Below are positions 42,307 through 57,568 of a stretch of 64,000 nucleotides of DNA, piece after piece (position 1 is the stretch's first letter; every line of letters starts with the position of its first letter). Source of the stretch: Novosphingobium aerophilum (GTDB lineage: Bacteria; Pseudomonadota; Alphaproteobacteria; Sphingomonadales; Sphingomonadaceae); the NCBI RefSeq assembly GCF_014230305.1, contig NZ_JACLAU010000005.1, forward strand, positions 1 to 64,000, given 5' to 3'. Below the pieces are notes generated by a model. The model ran no database searches, was not told where the DNA came from, and worked only from the letters and a program-made list of their open reading frames with translations. A program made the translations under genes and the position numbers.

Positions 42307-43272
42307 ATGCGTCTCGCCACCCGCGCCAACGGCACCCCGGACGGGGAATTGATCGTCGTCTCCGGCGATGCCACAAGCTGCCTGTCCGCCGCCGACATCG
42401 CCCCCAACCTGCTCGCCGCGCTGGAGCGGTGGGAGGCGCTGGTGCCGATGCTGCAGGCCCGCGCCGAGCTGATCCAGGCCGGGCAGGGCGATCCACTTGA
42501 TCCCGCCACCCTGCGCGCGCCGCTGCCGCGATCGTGGCAGTGGCTCGATGGATCGGCCTTCGCCACGCACGGCGAATTGATGCAGATCGCCTTCGGGCTC
42601 GATCCGATCGATCGCGAACGGCCGCTGATGTACCAGGGCCTGTCCGACCGCTTCCTGGGTCCCAGCGACGATGTGCCCGTGCCCGATTCCGCGCTGGGGA
42701 TCGATTTCGAAGGCGAATTCGGCGTGATCGTCGATGCCGTGCCGATGGGCACCAGCGTGGCCGATGCTGCGCAGCATATCCGCCTGATCGTCCAGATCAA
42801 CGACTGGTCGCTGCGCGCGATCGCGCCGATCGAGATGAAGACCGGGTTCGGCTGGGTCCAGGCCAAGCCGGCCTGCTCGGTCGCGCCCTTTGCCGTTACG
42901 CCCGACGAGCTGGGCGGGGACTGGCGCGACGGGCGGGTCTGCTGCGACCTGCTGGTCGAATGGAACGGCGCCCGCTTTGGCCTGGTCAACGGCGATCAGA
43001 TGGCCTTTTCCTTCCCCGAGCTGGTCGCCCATGCGGCGCGCACGCGCGATCTGGTGGCCGGGACGATCATCGGATCGGGCACGGTGTCCAACCGCGAATA
43101 TGCCGAACGCGGATCGGCCTGCATTTCCGAACGCCGCGCGATCGAGATCATCGCCGAGGGCAATCCCCGCACCGCCTTCATGGCCTTCGGGGACCGGGTG
43201 CGGATCGAGGGTAGGGCGAGTGACGGGAGCACCCCGTTCGGGACCATCGACCAGCGCGTGGTCCAGGCCTGA
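42307..43272 (+). CDS. Fumarylacetoacetate hydrolase-family protein
   Basis: A 321-residue protein with the FAH metal motif GIDFEGEFGVIVDA (E135, E137) and the later blocks WSLRAIAPIEMKTGFGW and GSGTVSNRE. Length and the central VQINDWSLR are close to true fumarylacetoacetases, which split a beta-diketone C-C bond. As the last gene of the operon it could cleave the ring-fission product into two central metabolites. Only 3 bases separate its stop from that of the convergent DeoR gene. Confidence 0.85.
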   Translation: MRLATRANGTPDGELIVVSGDATSCLSAADIAPNLLAALERWEALVPMLQARAELIQAGQGDPLDPATLRAPLPRSWQWLDGSAFATHGELMQIAFGLDPIDRERPLMYQGLSDRFLGPSDDVPVPDSALGIDFEGEFGVIVDAVPMGTSVADAAQHIRLIVQINDWSLRAIAPIEMKTGFGWVQAKPACSVAPFAVTPDELGGDWRDGRVCCDLLVEWNGARFGLVNGDQMAFSFPELVAHAARTRDLVAGTIIGSGTVSNREYAERGSACISERRAIEIIAEGNPRTAFMAFGDRVRIEGRASDGSTPFGTIDQRVVQA

Positions 43273-43275
43273 CGG

Positions 43276-44046
43276 TCAGCCCGCCAGCACCACCCGCACC
43301 CCTGCGGCGGCCAGCACCGGGGCCATGTCGGCGGGCAGGGCGTCGGTGACGATCGTGTCGATCTCGTCCAGCGCGCAGACGATCGTGCCGGACTGGGACC
43401 GGAACTTGCTGCTGTCGATCAGCAGGATCACCTCCTCGGCCCGGTCGATCAGACGGCGCTCGGCCGCGACCAGCACCACGTCGGCCTGCATCGCCCCCTG
43501 CGGGCCCAGCGCGGCCGCTCCCATGAACAGTTTGGGGGCGTGGAAGCGCGGCATCGATTCCTCTCCCGCCGCGGCCAGGATGATGTTCTGTTCGCGAAAC
43601 AGCGTGCCCGATGGCACCAGGATCCGCGTGCTGTCCTGCGACAGCAGCGCGTTGACGATGTGCAGCGAATTGGTCAGCACCTGACAGCCCAGCCCGGCCA
43701 GATGCGGACACATCTGCAGCGTGGTGGTGCCGCCATCGATCATGATCCCCTCGCCGGGGACAACCAGAGCCGCCGCCGCCCGGCCGATCGCCCGCTTGGC
43801 AGCCAGGTTCTGGGTGATCGACTGGTCGAACGGCGTCCCGCCCAGCCGCAGCGACGGTTCGCCCGCCTGCGGCAGCTTGGCGCCGCCATGGACCCTGACG
43901 ATGCGCCCCTCCTCCTCCAGCCGGGTGAGGTCGCGCCGGATCGTGGCCGGGGAGGCATCGAGCAGCCGTTCCAGCTCACGATAGCTGACGAAACCGGTGG
44001 CGCTCAGCGCCTCGGCGATCCTGCGTTCCCGCTCTGCGGCGTGCAT
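43276..44046 (-). CDS. DeoR-family repressor of the rhamnose module
   Basis: A 256-residue regulator. The N-terminal winged helix shows SYRELERLLDASPATIRRDLTRLEEEGRIVRVHGGA, the DeoR signature. The C-terminal sugar-phosphate sensor has IDGGTTTLQM and VLTNSLHIV. It is the last gene of the minus-strand operon with permease, lactate oxidase and kinase. Rhizobial RhaR, a DeoR-type repressor of rhamnose genes, gives a precedent. The dyad-rich site at 47915-47950 is its likely operator; a phosphorylated rhamnulose is the natural effector candidate. Confidence 0.87.
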   Translation of the reverse strand: MHAAERERRIAEALSATGFVSYRELERLLDASPATIRRDLTRLEEEGRIVRVHGGAKLPQAGEPSLRLGGTPFDQSITQNLAAKRAIGRAAAALVVPGEGIMIDGGTTTLQMCPHLAGLGCQVLTNSLHIVNALLSQDSTRILVPSGTLFREQNIILAAAGEESMPRFHAPKLFMGAAALGPQGAMQADVVLVAAERRLIDRAEEVILLIDSSKFRSQSGTIVCALDEIDTIVTDALPADMAPVLAAAGVRVVLAG

Positions 44047-44065
44047 GATCCCGTCCTGCCCTGGT

Positions 44066-45331
44066 TCAGGCCGTGCCGGCGCGCTCGGCGGTGAGCTGTT
44101 CCAGCGACTTGCCTTCGTTGCGCGGCGCCCAGATCACGCCGACCACGCCGCTGATCACCAGGAAGCCGGTGAGGATCCAGGCCAGTTCGGTGAAGTTGTT
44201 GGCCGCCAGCGAAGGCACGGCCAGGCTCCAGACGCCCAGGCCGATGCGGACGATGGCGAAGGCCAGCCCCTGCGCGGTCGAGCGGATCGCGGTGGGGAAC
44301 AGCTCGGCGCTCCACAGTTGGAAAAAGCTTTGCGCGCCGAACCCGCCCGCGACACCCATGATCACGATGTGGACGATCACCACCGGCAGGGTGAAGCCCA
44401 GCAGGGCCAGCAGGGCCATGCCGATGACGTGGAGCACGGCCGAGATCGCGAACAGCCGGCGCTGGTTGACCCGGTCCGACAGCTTCATGAAAATGAACCA
44501 GATCGAGAGCATGCCGATGAAGAAATAGCCTGCGGGCACGACCGTGGCGGCCCATTCGGGCAAGTGGTTCTGTTCGATCAGGTAGGGCGTGAAGAACCCG
44601 TTGTAGCCCGCCCACAGGTTCCACATGCCGTACATGACGACCAGGTAGAGCACCGCGGCGATGTGCCGGCCGGTCAGCACGTCGGCCCAGCCGGGGACCT
44701 TTCCGCCGGTCTCGGCCACGGTTTCCTCCCACCGCTCGCTTTCCTTCATGCGGCTGCGCAGGAAGGTCAGGGCCAAGGCCAGGACGGCCAGGTGGATGAA
44801 CAGCCAGCGCACCCCGTCGATTCCGAAGGGCTTGAGGAAATAGCCCGCGACCAGGACCGCGACGGGGCCGAGATACCAGAGGATCTGCGCCACCCCGGAA
44901 TGAGCCCCGCGCGCGTCGTCGGGGGCCTGCTCGGCGATCAGCGACCAGCTGGCCGGAATGTCCGCGCCCACTGCCAGCCCGACCAGCAGGAAGCCGGTGA
45001 TGATCATCCAGGGGGCCGCGGCGAAGATCAGGAACATCATGCCGAAGGCGTAGAACAGCATGTCGAACTGGTAGATCCGCTTGCGCCCGAACAGGTCGCA
45101 CAGGCGTCCGCCGATCAGGGCGCCGACCCCGGCCGAGATGGCATTGGCGGAAAAGGCGCCGATCAGCCCGATGAAGCTGTCGGACAGGTGGTACTGCTCC
45201 TTCCACAGCGCCAGCGCGACCGAGCCCGAGACGATCGATCCGGCATCGATGTAGTTGGCGAGGCCAGCCAGCACCGTGTTGCGCCAGTGATCGCGCGAGG
45301 ACATCGTTTCGGCGTGGACGGCGGAACCCAT
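44066..45331 (-). CDS. MFS sugar porter, probable L-rhamnose permease
   Basis: A 421-residue transporter of the sugar porter type: GGRLCDLFGRKRIYQFD in loop 2-3 and AELFPTAIRSTAQGLAFAIVRIG in the second half (PTxxR motif) are family marks. Twelve helices. It starts 2 bases after the stop of the lactate oxidase gene. By operon context it imports rhamnose from the periplasm, where the GH106 enzyme would release it. An internal Met at residue 10 is a possible start. Confidence 0.83.
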   Translation of the reverse strand: MGSAVHAETMSSRDHWRNTVLAGLANYIDAGSIVSGSVALALWKEQYHLSDSFIGLIGAFSANAISAGVGALIGGRLCDLFGRKRIYQFDMLFYAFGMMFLIFAAAPWMIITGFLLVGLAVGADIPASWSLIAEQAPDDARGAHSGVAQILWYLGPVAVLVAGYFLKPFGIDGVRWLFIHLAVLALALTFLRSRMKESERWEETVAETGGKVPGWADVLTGRHIAAVLYLVVMYGMWNLWAGYNGFFTPYLIEQNHLPEWAATVVPAGYFFIGMLSIWFIFMKLSDRVNQRRLFAISAVLHVIGMALLALLGFTLPVVIVHIVIMGVAGGFGAQSFFQLWSAELFPTAIRSTAQGLAFAIVRIGLGVWSLAVPSLAANNFTELAWILTGFLVISGVVGVIWAPRNEGKSLEQLTAERAGTA

Positions 45332-45333
45332 TG

Positions 45334-46482
45334 TCAGTCTTTCATGGCCAGGATGGAGCGGTCGATCTCGTCGACCCGCGTGGTGCCCGTCAGCGCCATG
45401 GCGATGCGCAGTTCGGCGGCGATGATGTCGAGCATCCGCGTGACGCCGGCCTCGCCTCCGGCGGCGAGGGCCCAGGCCCAGGCGCGGCCGAGCAGCACGC
45501 CCTTGGCCCCCAGCGCGATCAGGCGGGCGACGTCCAGCCCCGAGCGGACCCCGCCATCGGCCAGCACGGTCAGCCGATCCCCCACGGCATCGGCGATCGG
45601 GGGGAGGGCGCGCGCGCTGGACAGCACCCCGTCGAGCTGGCGGCCACCGTGGTTCGACACCACGATCCCGTCGGCCCCGAGCTCAGCGGCCTGCTTCGCG
45701 TCCTCGGGGTCGAGAATGCCCTTGATGATCAGCGGGCCTTTCCACTCGGCGCGAATGAAGTCGAGATCGCGCCAGTGGATCGAGGGATCGAAGTTGTCGC
45801 GCATCCAGGCGAAGAAGTCCTCCACTCCGCTCTTGCCCTTGAGCACCGGGGCGACATTGCCGAGCGTCATCGGGCGGCCGTTGAGCGCCACGTCCCAGGC
45901 CCAGCCGGGTCGCCGCAGGACCTGCGCGACCCGGCGCACCTGGCCACCCAGCCCCGGAGAACCGGCGAGCCGGCTGTGGTAGTCGCGATAGCGCGCGCCC
46001 GGGACCGGCATGTCGACCGTGAAGACCAGCGCCGCGCAATTCGCAGCGGCGGCCTGGGCGAGCAGGTCCCGCACGAAGCCGCGGTCGCGCACCATGTAGA
46101 GCTGGAACCAGAAGGGCCGGGATGCGGCCCGGGTGACCTCGCTCAGCGAACAGGCGCCGACCGTAGAGAGGGTGAAGGGCACGCCCGCCCGCTCCGCGGC
46201 GCGCACCGCCTGGCATTCGCCGCGCCGGGCGTTCAGCCCCGCCAGGCCGATCGGCGCGAGGGCCACCGGCATCGCCAGACGCTGGCCGAACAGTTCGGTC
46301 GACATGTCGAGCTGGGACACGTCGCGCAGCACCCTTTGACGCAGGGCGATCTCGGCCAGATCGCTGATGTTCCGCCGCAGCGTCGCTTCGGCATAGGAGC
46401 CGCCATCGATATATTCGAACAGGAAATGCGGCAGGCGACGGCGGGCCGCCTCGCGAAAGTCGGCCACGGATGCGGTGATCAC
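45334..46482 (-). CDS. FMN-dependent alpha-hydroxy acid dehydrogenase, L-lactate type
   Basis: A 382-residue flavoprotein begun at GTG 46482, which overlaps the kinase stop (GTGA). [18 protein letters not shown] at the N-terminus, [28 protein letters not shown], and the catalytic block [13 protein letters not shown] with the active-site His, then [20 protein letters not shown], match LldD/glycolate oxidase proteins. In this operon it converts the L-lactate formed from L-lactaldehyde into pyruvate, closing the rhamnose pathway. Substrate assignment is from context. Confidence 0.88.
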   Translation of the reverse strand: MITASVADFREAARRRLPHFLFEYIDGGSYAEATLRRNISDLAEIALRQRVLRDVSQLDMSTELFGQRLAMPVALAPIGLAGLNARRGECQAVRAAERAGVPFTLSTVGACSLSEVTRAASRPFWFQLYMVRDRGFVRDLLAQAAAANCAALVFTVDMPVPGARYRDYHSRLAGSPGLGGQVRRVAQVLRRPGWAWDVALNGRPMTLGNVAPVLKGKSGVEDFFAWMRDNFDPSIHWRDLDFIRAEWKGPLIIKGILDPEDAKQAAELGADGIVVSNHGGRQLDGVLSSARALPPIADAVGDRLTVLADGGVRSGLDVARLIALGAKGVLLGRAWAWALAAGGEAGVTRMLDIIAAELRIAMALTGTTRVDEIDRSILAMKD

Positions 46483-47900
46483 GCCCTGGTCTCCTCTTGT
46501 CCGGCCGCAAGCGCGGCAAGCCAGTTGGTCCGGTACGGGGCCAGATCCTGCGCGAGCGGGATGACCCTGACCAGATCGCCAGAGGGAGTAAGCGATGGAT
46601 CGACCAGGCGCAAAGCTCCGAACGAGACATCGTTGTGGGCATTTGCGGTGTAGATTGCACAATCCGGGCGCAGGGCGGCCAGGGCGCGGACAAAGACCTC
46701 GGCTTCGGCGAAGCGGCCCTCCACCAGGATGCGGTCCCGGCTGCCGATCAGGTCCAGCGCAGTGGTTGTCATCAGCGCGGCATAGAGGCAGGCGGCGGCG
46801 CGCCGCTCCATCCAGTCGTCGGGGCGGTTGCGGAAGGCAAAGCGCGCCTCAGGGAAGGGCCCGCAACCCCGCGCCAGGGTTGGCAGGATCATGGCGCCCG
46901 CGTCCAGCACCCGGGGCACGGCGGCGAGCAGGGCGGGCTGGTCCGGCTTGATATCGACCCGGCGGGTATCGAGCTCGATCAGGGTTTCGATCTCGCGTCC
47001 GCCCATGAACCGGGCCGAAGGCACCGGCCTGCCATGAACGTCCACATTGACCAGGCAATCGCGCGCTTCGGGCAGGGCGGCCATGTCGAATGGTCCAGCC
47101 GGGGAGCGCATGCCGATGAACCAGGTGCCGGTGGACAGGACGGTCGCCTCGCCCGCGCCGATCTCGGGAAAACCCCGGGCGGCGAGCAGCGCAGCGTTGG
47201 AATCGTGGAGCCCGGCCAGCACCTCGACCTGCGAAGACAGGCCGGTGGCGGCGGCGATCGCGGGCGTCAGCGGCCCGACCCGATCGCCGGCGCGGACCAC
47301 CGGCGCAAAGCGCGCCGCCCAGCCCAGTCGCCGGGCCAGGGGCGAAAAGTCGCCCGCGGCAGGGCTCCACAGGTCGGAATGGCAGCCCAGGCTGGTCACC
47401 TCGCTGACCGCGCGGCCGGTCAGGAACCAGGCCCAGTACTGCGCCCAGGGCAGCAGCGTGGCCCCGGCCATGGCCTCAGGATAGAGCCGCTCCAGCCAGA
47501 ACAGCTGGCTGCCGATGTTGAGCCCGTCGGGCAGGGCGGGGGAACCGGTCAGCGCGAAGGGATCGCGCTCGCGCCGGTATGCCACCAGCACCTCGGCCGG
47601 GATCACCTGTTCGTAGTCGAGCGGCGGGAAGGCCACCGTATCGCCGGTCAGGGCGACGATCCCGGCGCCGTGGCCCACCGGGATGATCCGTTCCACCGGA
47701 TGATCGGCGAAGGCTCCCAGCGTCTCGACCAGCCAGGCACCGATCCCGTCCAGGTCGAGCCGACGGATCCCGTCGGTCGCCACCAGCCGGTTGGGCCGCA
47801 CCCGACGATCGATCATCGCCCCGGCACGATCCCACAGGCTGACCTTGCTGAGGGTCTTGCCCAGATCGATGACAATGGTGGCGCCCGCGTTCAAGCGCAT
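46479..47900 (-). CDS. FGGY-family carbohydrate kinase, probable L-rhamnulokinase
   Basis: A 473-residue kinase started at ATG 47900 with GAGGGAGAG directly upstream; an earlier Met at 47936 lies inside the operator and is unlikely. The phosphate 1 motif is [34 protein letters not shown] and [11 protein letters not shown] are later FGGY blocks. The family phosphorylates rhamnulose, fuculose, xylulose and others; neighbouring isomerase and aldolase indicate rhamnulose. First gene of the minus-strand operon. Confidence 0.83.
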   Translation of the reverse strand: MRLNAGATIVIDLGKTLSKVSLWDRAGAMIDRRVRPNRLVATDGIRRLDLDGIGAWLVETLGAFADHPVERIIPVGHGAGIVALTGDTVAFPPLDYEQVIPAEVLVAYRRERDPFALTGSPALPDGLNIGSQLFWLERLYPEAMAGATLLPWAQYWAWFLTGRAVSEVTSLGCHSDLWSPAAGDFSPLARRLGWAARFAPVVRAGDRVGPLTPAIAAATGLSSQVEVLAGLHDSNAALLAARGFPEIGAGEATVLSTGTWFIGMRSPAGPFDMAALPEARDCLVNVDVHGRPVPSARFMGGREIETLIELDTRRVDIKPDQPALLAAVPRVLDAGAMILPTLARGCGPFPEARFAFRNRPDDWMERRAAACLYAALMTTTALDLIGSRDRILVEGRFAEAEVFVRALAALRPDCAIYTANAHNDVSFGALRLVDPSLTPSGDLVRVIPLAQDLAPYRTNWLAALAAGQEETRA

Positions 47901-47914
47901 CTCTCCCTCTTTTC

Positions 47915-47950
47915 GGAAATGATCATTATCGATCATGATTGATCATTTCC
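47915..47950. promoter_or_regulatory. Divergent rhamnose operator region
   Basis: GGAAATGATCA (47915-47925) and its exact complement TGATCATTTCC (47940-47950) enclose ATCGATCATGAT, so TGATCA/ATCATGAT half-sites occur repeatedly. It sits between the kinase start (47900, minus) and aldolase start (48013, plus) and is AT-rich. Likely bound by the DeoR protein. Confidence 0.65.
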
Positions 47951-48012
47951 AGCAAAAAGATTATCAGTCCGGCCCAGCCGTACCATCGCGCCACGGGCCA
48001 GGACAGAATGCC

Positions 48013-50124
<2,112 letters not shown>

Positions 50125-50141
50125 TCGCAGTATCGCACCAT

Positions 50142-50207
50142 CCTCCGCTCGGGCTGAGCCTGTCGAAGCCCGCGCGCACCCTTCGACAGGCTCAGGGTGA
50201 GCGGAGG
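50142..50207. repeat. Intercistronic palindrome with CTGAGCCTGTCGAAG arms
   Basis: Arms 50142-50168 and 50181-50207 pair with only three mismatched central positions (CCTCCGCTC...CTGAGCCTGTCGAAG and complement); loop of 12 bases. The same 15-base core occurs inverted at 61314-61390. It is a dispersed palindrome of the kind common in sphingomonad genomes and may stabilise or punctuate the rha mRNA. Confidence 0.8.
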
Positions 50208-50230
50208 TGGGAAGTGGGAGAGATGACGAA

Positions 50231-51520
50231 ATGACCCTGCCCATCTCGGCCGACCTGATCGCCGAACACAACGCCGCCCAGGCCGCCGCGCTCGAGGATG
50301 ATTACGGCGCGCTCGGTCGCAAGCTGGCCCGCGCCGGGATCGACATCAACGCGGTGAAGGACCGGGTCGCGGCCTTCTCGGTGGCCGTGCCCTCGTGGGG
50401 CGCGGGGCGGGGGGGCACGCGCTTCGCCAAGTTCCCGATCCCCGGTGAGCCGACCAACATCCACGAGAAGCTGGAAGACTGCGCGGTGATCAACCAGCTC
50501 AGCCGGGTCACCCCCCGGGTCAGCCCGCACTTCCCGTGGGACAAGGTCAGCGACTATGCCGCCCTGCGCGAGGAGGCGGCGGGCCTCGGGCTCGGCTTCG
50601 ACGCGGTCAACTCGAACACCTTCCAGGACCAGCCCGGCCAGGCGCACACCTATGCCAACGGCTCGCTCTCCGCGCAGGACCCCGGCGCGCGCCGCCAGGC
50701 GGTCGAGCACAACATCGAATGCATCGAGATCGGCCGGAAGCTCGGCTCGACCGATCTGACGGTGTGGGTCGGTGACGGCACCAACTTCCCCGGCCAGCAG
50801 GACTTCGCCCGCAGCCTTGACCGCTATCTCGAGGCCGCGAGCGAGATCTATGCCGCGCTGCCCGATGACTGGCGCATGCTGCTGGAACACAAGATGTTCG
50901 AGCCGGCGTTCTATTCCACCGTGATCAGCGACTGGGGCTCCTCGATCCTGGCGGCGCAGGAACTGGGGCCCAAGGCCAAGTGCCTGGTCGACCTGGGGCA
51001 CCACGCGCCCAATGTGAACATCGAGCAGATTGTCGCGCGGCTGCACCGCTTCGGCAAGCTGGGCGGGTTCCACTTCAACGACAGCAAGTACGGCGACGAC
51101 GATCTCGACAGCGGCTCGATCAACCCGCACCAGTTGTTCCTGGTGTTCAACGAGCTGGCCGAGGCCGAAGCCAATCCGCGAGACGGCTTCCGCCCGAGCT
51201 ACATGATCGACCAGTCGCACAACGTGACCGACCCGATCGAGTCGATGCTCTCGAGCGCCGAAGCGATCGCCCAGTGCTATGCCAAGGCCAGCCTGGTCGA
51301 CCGCGGCGCGCTGCACGCCGCGCAGGAGGCCAATGACACAATGATGGCCTTCCAGGCGCTGCGCCGGGCCTACACCATCGATGTCTCGCCGATCCTCGCC
51401 AAGGCGCGGGTCGAGGCGGGCGGCGCCTGCGACGTGCTCGCGGTCTATCGGCAGAGCCGCTACCGTGACCGCAAGGCGCAGGAACGCCGGGCGGTGGGGC
51501 TGGGGGCCGGCATCGTCTGA
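50231..51520 (+). CDS. rhaI: L-rhamnose isomerase (RhaI type)
   Basis: A 429-residue metal-dependent isomerase of the Pseudomonas stutzeri type rather than the E. coli RhaA type. Conserved blocks: RFAKFPIPGEPTNIHEKLED, FPWDKVSDY, LEHKMFEPAFYST, LVDLGHHAPNVNIEQ, GGFHFNDSKYGDDDLDSGS (metal and substrate residues Glu, Asp, His). It converts L-rhamnose to L-rhamnulose in the cytoplasm. ATG 50231 is preferred to an upstream in-frame Met at 50207 that lies in the hairpin. Second gene of the plus-strand rha operon. Confidence 0.92.
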   Translation: MTLPISADLIAEHNAAQAAALEDDYGALGRKLARAGIDINAVKDRVAAFSVAVPSWGAGRGGTRFAKFPIPGEPTNIHEKLEDCAVINQLSRVTPRVSPHFPWDKVSDYAALREEAAGLGLGFDAVNSNTFQDQPGQAHTYANGSLSAQDPGARRQAVEHNIECIEIGRKLGSTDLTVWVGDGTNFPGQQDFARSLDRYLEAASEIYAALPDDWRMLLEHKMFEPAFYSTVISDWGSSILAAQELGPKAKCLVDLGHHAPNVNIEQIVARLHRFGKLGGFHFNDSKYGDDDLDSGSINPHQLFLVFNELAEAEANPRDGFRPSYMIDQSHNVTDPIESMLSSAEAIAQCYAKASLVDRGALHAAQEANDTMMAFQALRRAYTIDVSPILAKARVEAGGACDVLAVYRQSRYRDRKAQERRAVGLGAGIV

Positions 51521-51558
51521 GGAGACCACACCAACAACACGGGCGGGGAGAGCGCGCC

Positions 51559-54972
<3,414 letters not shown>

Positions 54973-55071
54973 TCGGTCCCGGGGCGCTGCCCCCATACCA
55001 CAGGATTTACCCGGCCGGGACGATCCGCGGCGCGCAAGGCGCATGTCGCCGCGAGTGGCTGGAGCGGCCGC

Positions 55072-56001
55072 TTGAACATTGACAGACGCACCTTCGCAGG
55101 CGGTGCCGCAGCCCTGGCCGCGCTCGGCCTGACCGCCGCCGCGAAGGGCAAGGGAGTTTCACGATCCATGACGCGTTACATCAGCTTTGCCCGCCCTGAC
55201 GGCACCCCCAGCTTCGGGCGCCTCGACGGCGAGACCGTCCATGATCTCGGCCACCCGGGGGCGCCGTCCTGGCTCAAGGATGTCCTGGCGGGCGATCTCG
55301 GCGCGCTGGCCGCCATCGGCACGTACCCGCGCCGGGCGGTGCGGCTGCTCCCGGTCGTGCCCAATCCGGGCAAGATCCTCTGTATCGGCCTGAACTATGC
55401 CACGCATGTTGCGGAAACCGGACGGGAACAGAAGGAGCATCCGGCCGTCTTCACCCGCTGGGCCGATACCCTGGTGGCCGATGGCGAACCGCTGGTCCGC
55501 CCCCCGGAAACCACCCGCTTCGATTATGAAGGCGAGCTTGCGGTGGTGATCGGCAAGGGCGGGCGGCGGATCGGGCGTGACCAGGCGATGGAGCACGTCG
55601 CGGGTTACGCCGTGTTCCAGGACGGCTCGGTGCGCGACTGGCAGCGCCACAACATCCAGTTCACCCCGGGCAAGAACTTTCCCGCGACCGGCGGCTTTGG
55701 CCCGGCCCTGGTCACTTCGGACGAGGTCGCCGACCTCGCCAGCCAACGCGTGCAGACCCGGCTCAACGGCGAGCTGGTGCAGGACCAGCCGATCAGTGAC
55801 CTGATCTGGGATATCCCGTTCCTGATCGCCTACTGCTCGACCTTCACCCCGCTGGCGCCCGGCGACGTGATCGCCACCGGCACGCCCGGTGGCGTCGGGG
55901 ACAAGCGGACCCCGCCGCTCTACATGAAGGGGGGCGACCGGGTGGAGGTGTCGATCGGCGTGATCGGCACGCTGACCAACCCCGTGGTCGACGAAGCCTG
56001 A
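55072..56001 (+). CDS. FAH-family hydrolase with an apparent Tat signal
   Basis: A 309-residue protein if started at TTG 55072, which has GGAG seven bases upstream. The first 24 residues, NIDRRTFAGGAAALAALGL, look like a twin-arginine signal. The catalytic domain (from about 34) has ILCIGLNYATHVAETG, FDYEGELAVVIGKG (E153, E155) and YAVFQDGSVRDWQRH, as in FAH-type acylpyruvate hydrolases or isomerases. A start at ATG 55168 would remove the signal and give a cytoplasmic enzyme; AAGGGAG lies 11 bases before it. Position between GH106 and GH1 genes, both exported, favours export. Reaction unknown. Confidence 0.8.
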   Translation: MNIDRRTFAGGAAALAALGLTAAAKGKGVSRSMTRYISFARPDGTPSFGRLDGETVHDLGHPGAPSWLKDVLAGDLGALAAIGTYPRRAVRLLPVVPNPGKILCIGLNYATHVAETGREQKEHPAVFTRWADTLVADGEPLVRPPETTRFDYEGELAVVIGKGGRRIGRDQAMEHVAGYAVFQDGSVRDWQRHNIQFTPGKNFPATGGFGPALVTSDEVADLASQRVQTRLNGELVQDQPISDLIWDIPFLIAYCSTFTPLAPGDVIATGTPGGVGDKRTPPLYMKGGDRVEVSIGVIGTLTNPVVDEA

Positions 56002-56100
56002 GACGGGCGCCGTGCTCCCCCCACGCCATCGGCCCCGCCATCGGCCCCGCCGCCAACGGCTGCGGCCACGCTTGTTCCCCCGGCACAGGAGTTCGACCGG

Positions 56101-57408
56101 ATGATCGATCGTCGTCAATTGCTTGCCGCCGGTGCTGCGCTTGGCCCGGCCACGGCGCTGCGGGGGGCTACCCTCCCGTCACCGCGGACATTTCCCAAGG
56201 GCTTCCTGTGGGGTGCTGCGACCGCGCCGCACCAGGTTGAAGGCAGCAACACCGCGTCGGACCTGTGGTATCTGGAGCACCAGCAGCCGACGATCTTCAG
56301 CGAGCCGTCGGGCGATGCCGCCAACAGCTTCCTGCTGTGGGAGCGTGATCTCGATCTGGCCCAAAGCATCGGGCTGAACACCTATCGCTTCGGGGTGGAG
56401 TGGGCCCGGATCGAGCCGGAGCCGGGACGGTTTTCCCAGGGCATGCTCGATCACTATCGGGCCTTGGTCGACGGTTGCCACGCGCGCGGACTGGCCCCGA
56501 TCGTGACCTACAGCCACTTTACCGCCCCCCTGTGGTTCAGCGCCCGGGGCGGCTGGACCCATGCCGATAGCGCCGCGCTGTTCGCCCGCTATGCCGATCG
56601 GGTGACCCGTGCCATCGGCGACGGCCTGCGCGCGGCGATCACCCTCAACGAACCCAACATCCTGCTGCTGCTGAAGCCGATGCTGCCGCCGCAGGTGTGG
56701 GACCTGCAGAAGCTGACGATTGAGACTGCTGCCCGCCGGCTGGGCGTGCCGCGGTTCGTCAGCGCCAATGTGGCCGGGTTGGACGATCTGGCCGATCTGC
56801 AGCGCGGCCTGCTGGCGGGCCACCGTGCGGCCCGGGCGGCGATCAAGGCGGTGCAGCCGCGCCTGCCGGTGGGGGTCTCGCTCGCCATGCTGGACGATCA
56901 GGCGGCCGGCCCCCGGTCGATCCGCGACCGGATGCGCGGCGAGCTCTACGGCGAATGGCTGGGCGAGGCGCGCCAGGATGATTTCATCGGGGTGCAGAAT
57001 TACGAACGGGCGGTGTGGGGCGAACAGGGGCGACTGCCGCCGCCGCCCGACGCGGTGCGCAACTGGAGCGGGGGCGAGGTCTATGCTCCCTCCCTGGCCG
57101 GGGCTGTCCGCTTCGCCCACGCCGCGACCGGGGTGCCGGTGCTGGTCTCCGAACACGGGGTCGGGACCGATGACGACCGCGTCCGGGCCGAACTGATCCC
57201 GGCCGCTCTGGGCGGGCTGCACCAGGCCATGGCCGATGGGGTGCCGGTGCTGGGCTACTGCCACTGGTCGCTGATCGACAATTTCGAGTGGGTCTTCGGC
57301 TACAAGCCGCACTTCGGCCTGGCCACGGTCGATCCCCGCACCTTTGTCCGCACCCCCAAGCCCAGTGCCGCCGTGCTTGGCGCCATTGCCCGCGCCAACG
57401 CGGTTTAG
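56101..57408 (+). CDS. GH1 beta-glucosidase-like enzyme, exported
   Basis: A 435-residue retaining glycosidase. The leader MIDRRQLLAAGAALGPATAL looks like a Tat or Sec signal. Family blocks: FLWGAATAPHQVEG, FGVEWARIEPEPG, the acid/base E184 in TLNEPN, the nucleophile E351 in VLVSEHGVGTDD (His instead of the usual Asn after Glu), and YCHWSLIDNFEW. It likely removes beta-linked glucose from plant glycosides after or before the rhamnosidase. Last gene of the rha operon; its TAG stop is the edge of a palindromic element. Confidence 0.87.
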   Translation: MIDRRQLLAAGAALGPATALRGATLPSPRTFPKGFLWGAATAPHQVEGSNTASDLWYLEHQQPTIFSEPSGDAANSFLLWERDLDLAQSIGLNTYRFGVEWARIEPEPGRFSQGMLDHYRALVDGCHARGLAPIVTYSHFTAPLWFSARGGWTHADSAALFARYADRVTRAIGDGLRAAITLNEPNILLLLKPMLPPQVWDLQKLTIETAARRLGVPRFVSANVAGLDDLADLQRGLLAGHRAARAAIKAVQPRLPVGVSLAMLDDQAAGPRSIRDRMRGELYGEWLGEARQDDFIGVQNYERAVWGEQGRLPPPPDAVRNWSGGEVYAPSLAGAVRFAHAATGVPVLVSEHGVGTDDDRVRAELIPAALGGLHQAMADGVPVLGYCHWSLIDNFEWVFGYKPHFGLATVDPRTFVRTPKPSAAVLGAIARANAV

Positions 57409-57568
57409 AGCCTGTCCTGTTGAGGTGGATACGCCGGGATTGGGCGGAGCGGGTCGGTGGGGAGGCGCAGCGTCCATCGTCGGTCACTATGCATCAGCAT
57501 AGCTCCCTCCACCTTCCTTGCGCTGAACCAAAATCGCCTCCGTCACGGCCTAATAAGAACAGGCGCTA
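57406..57568. repeat. Palindromic insertion-like element joining two convergent gene ends
   Basis: The ends TAGAGCCTGT (57406-) and its near complement ACAGGCGCTA (-57568) form short terminal inverted repeats with one mismatch. The outer TAGs are the stop codons of the GH1 gene and of the convergent AraC gene. Inside is a hairpin CTATGC-ATCA-GCATAG (57487-57502) and no open frame. Either a MITE or a bidirectional terminator region. Confidence 0.5.
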
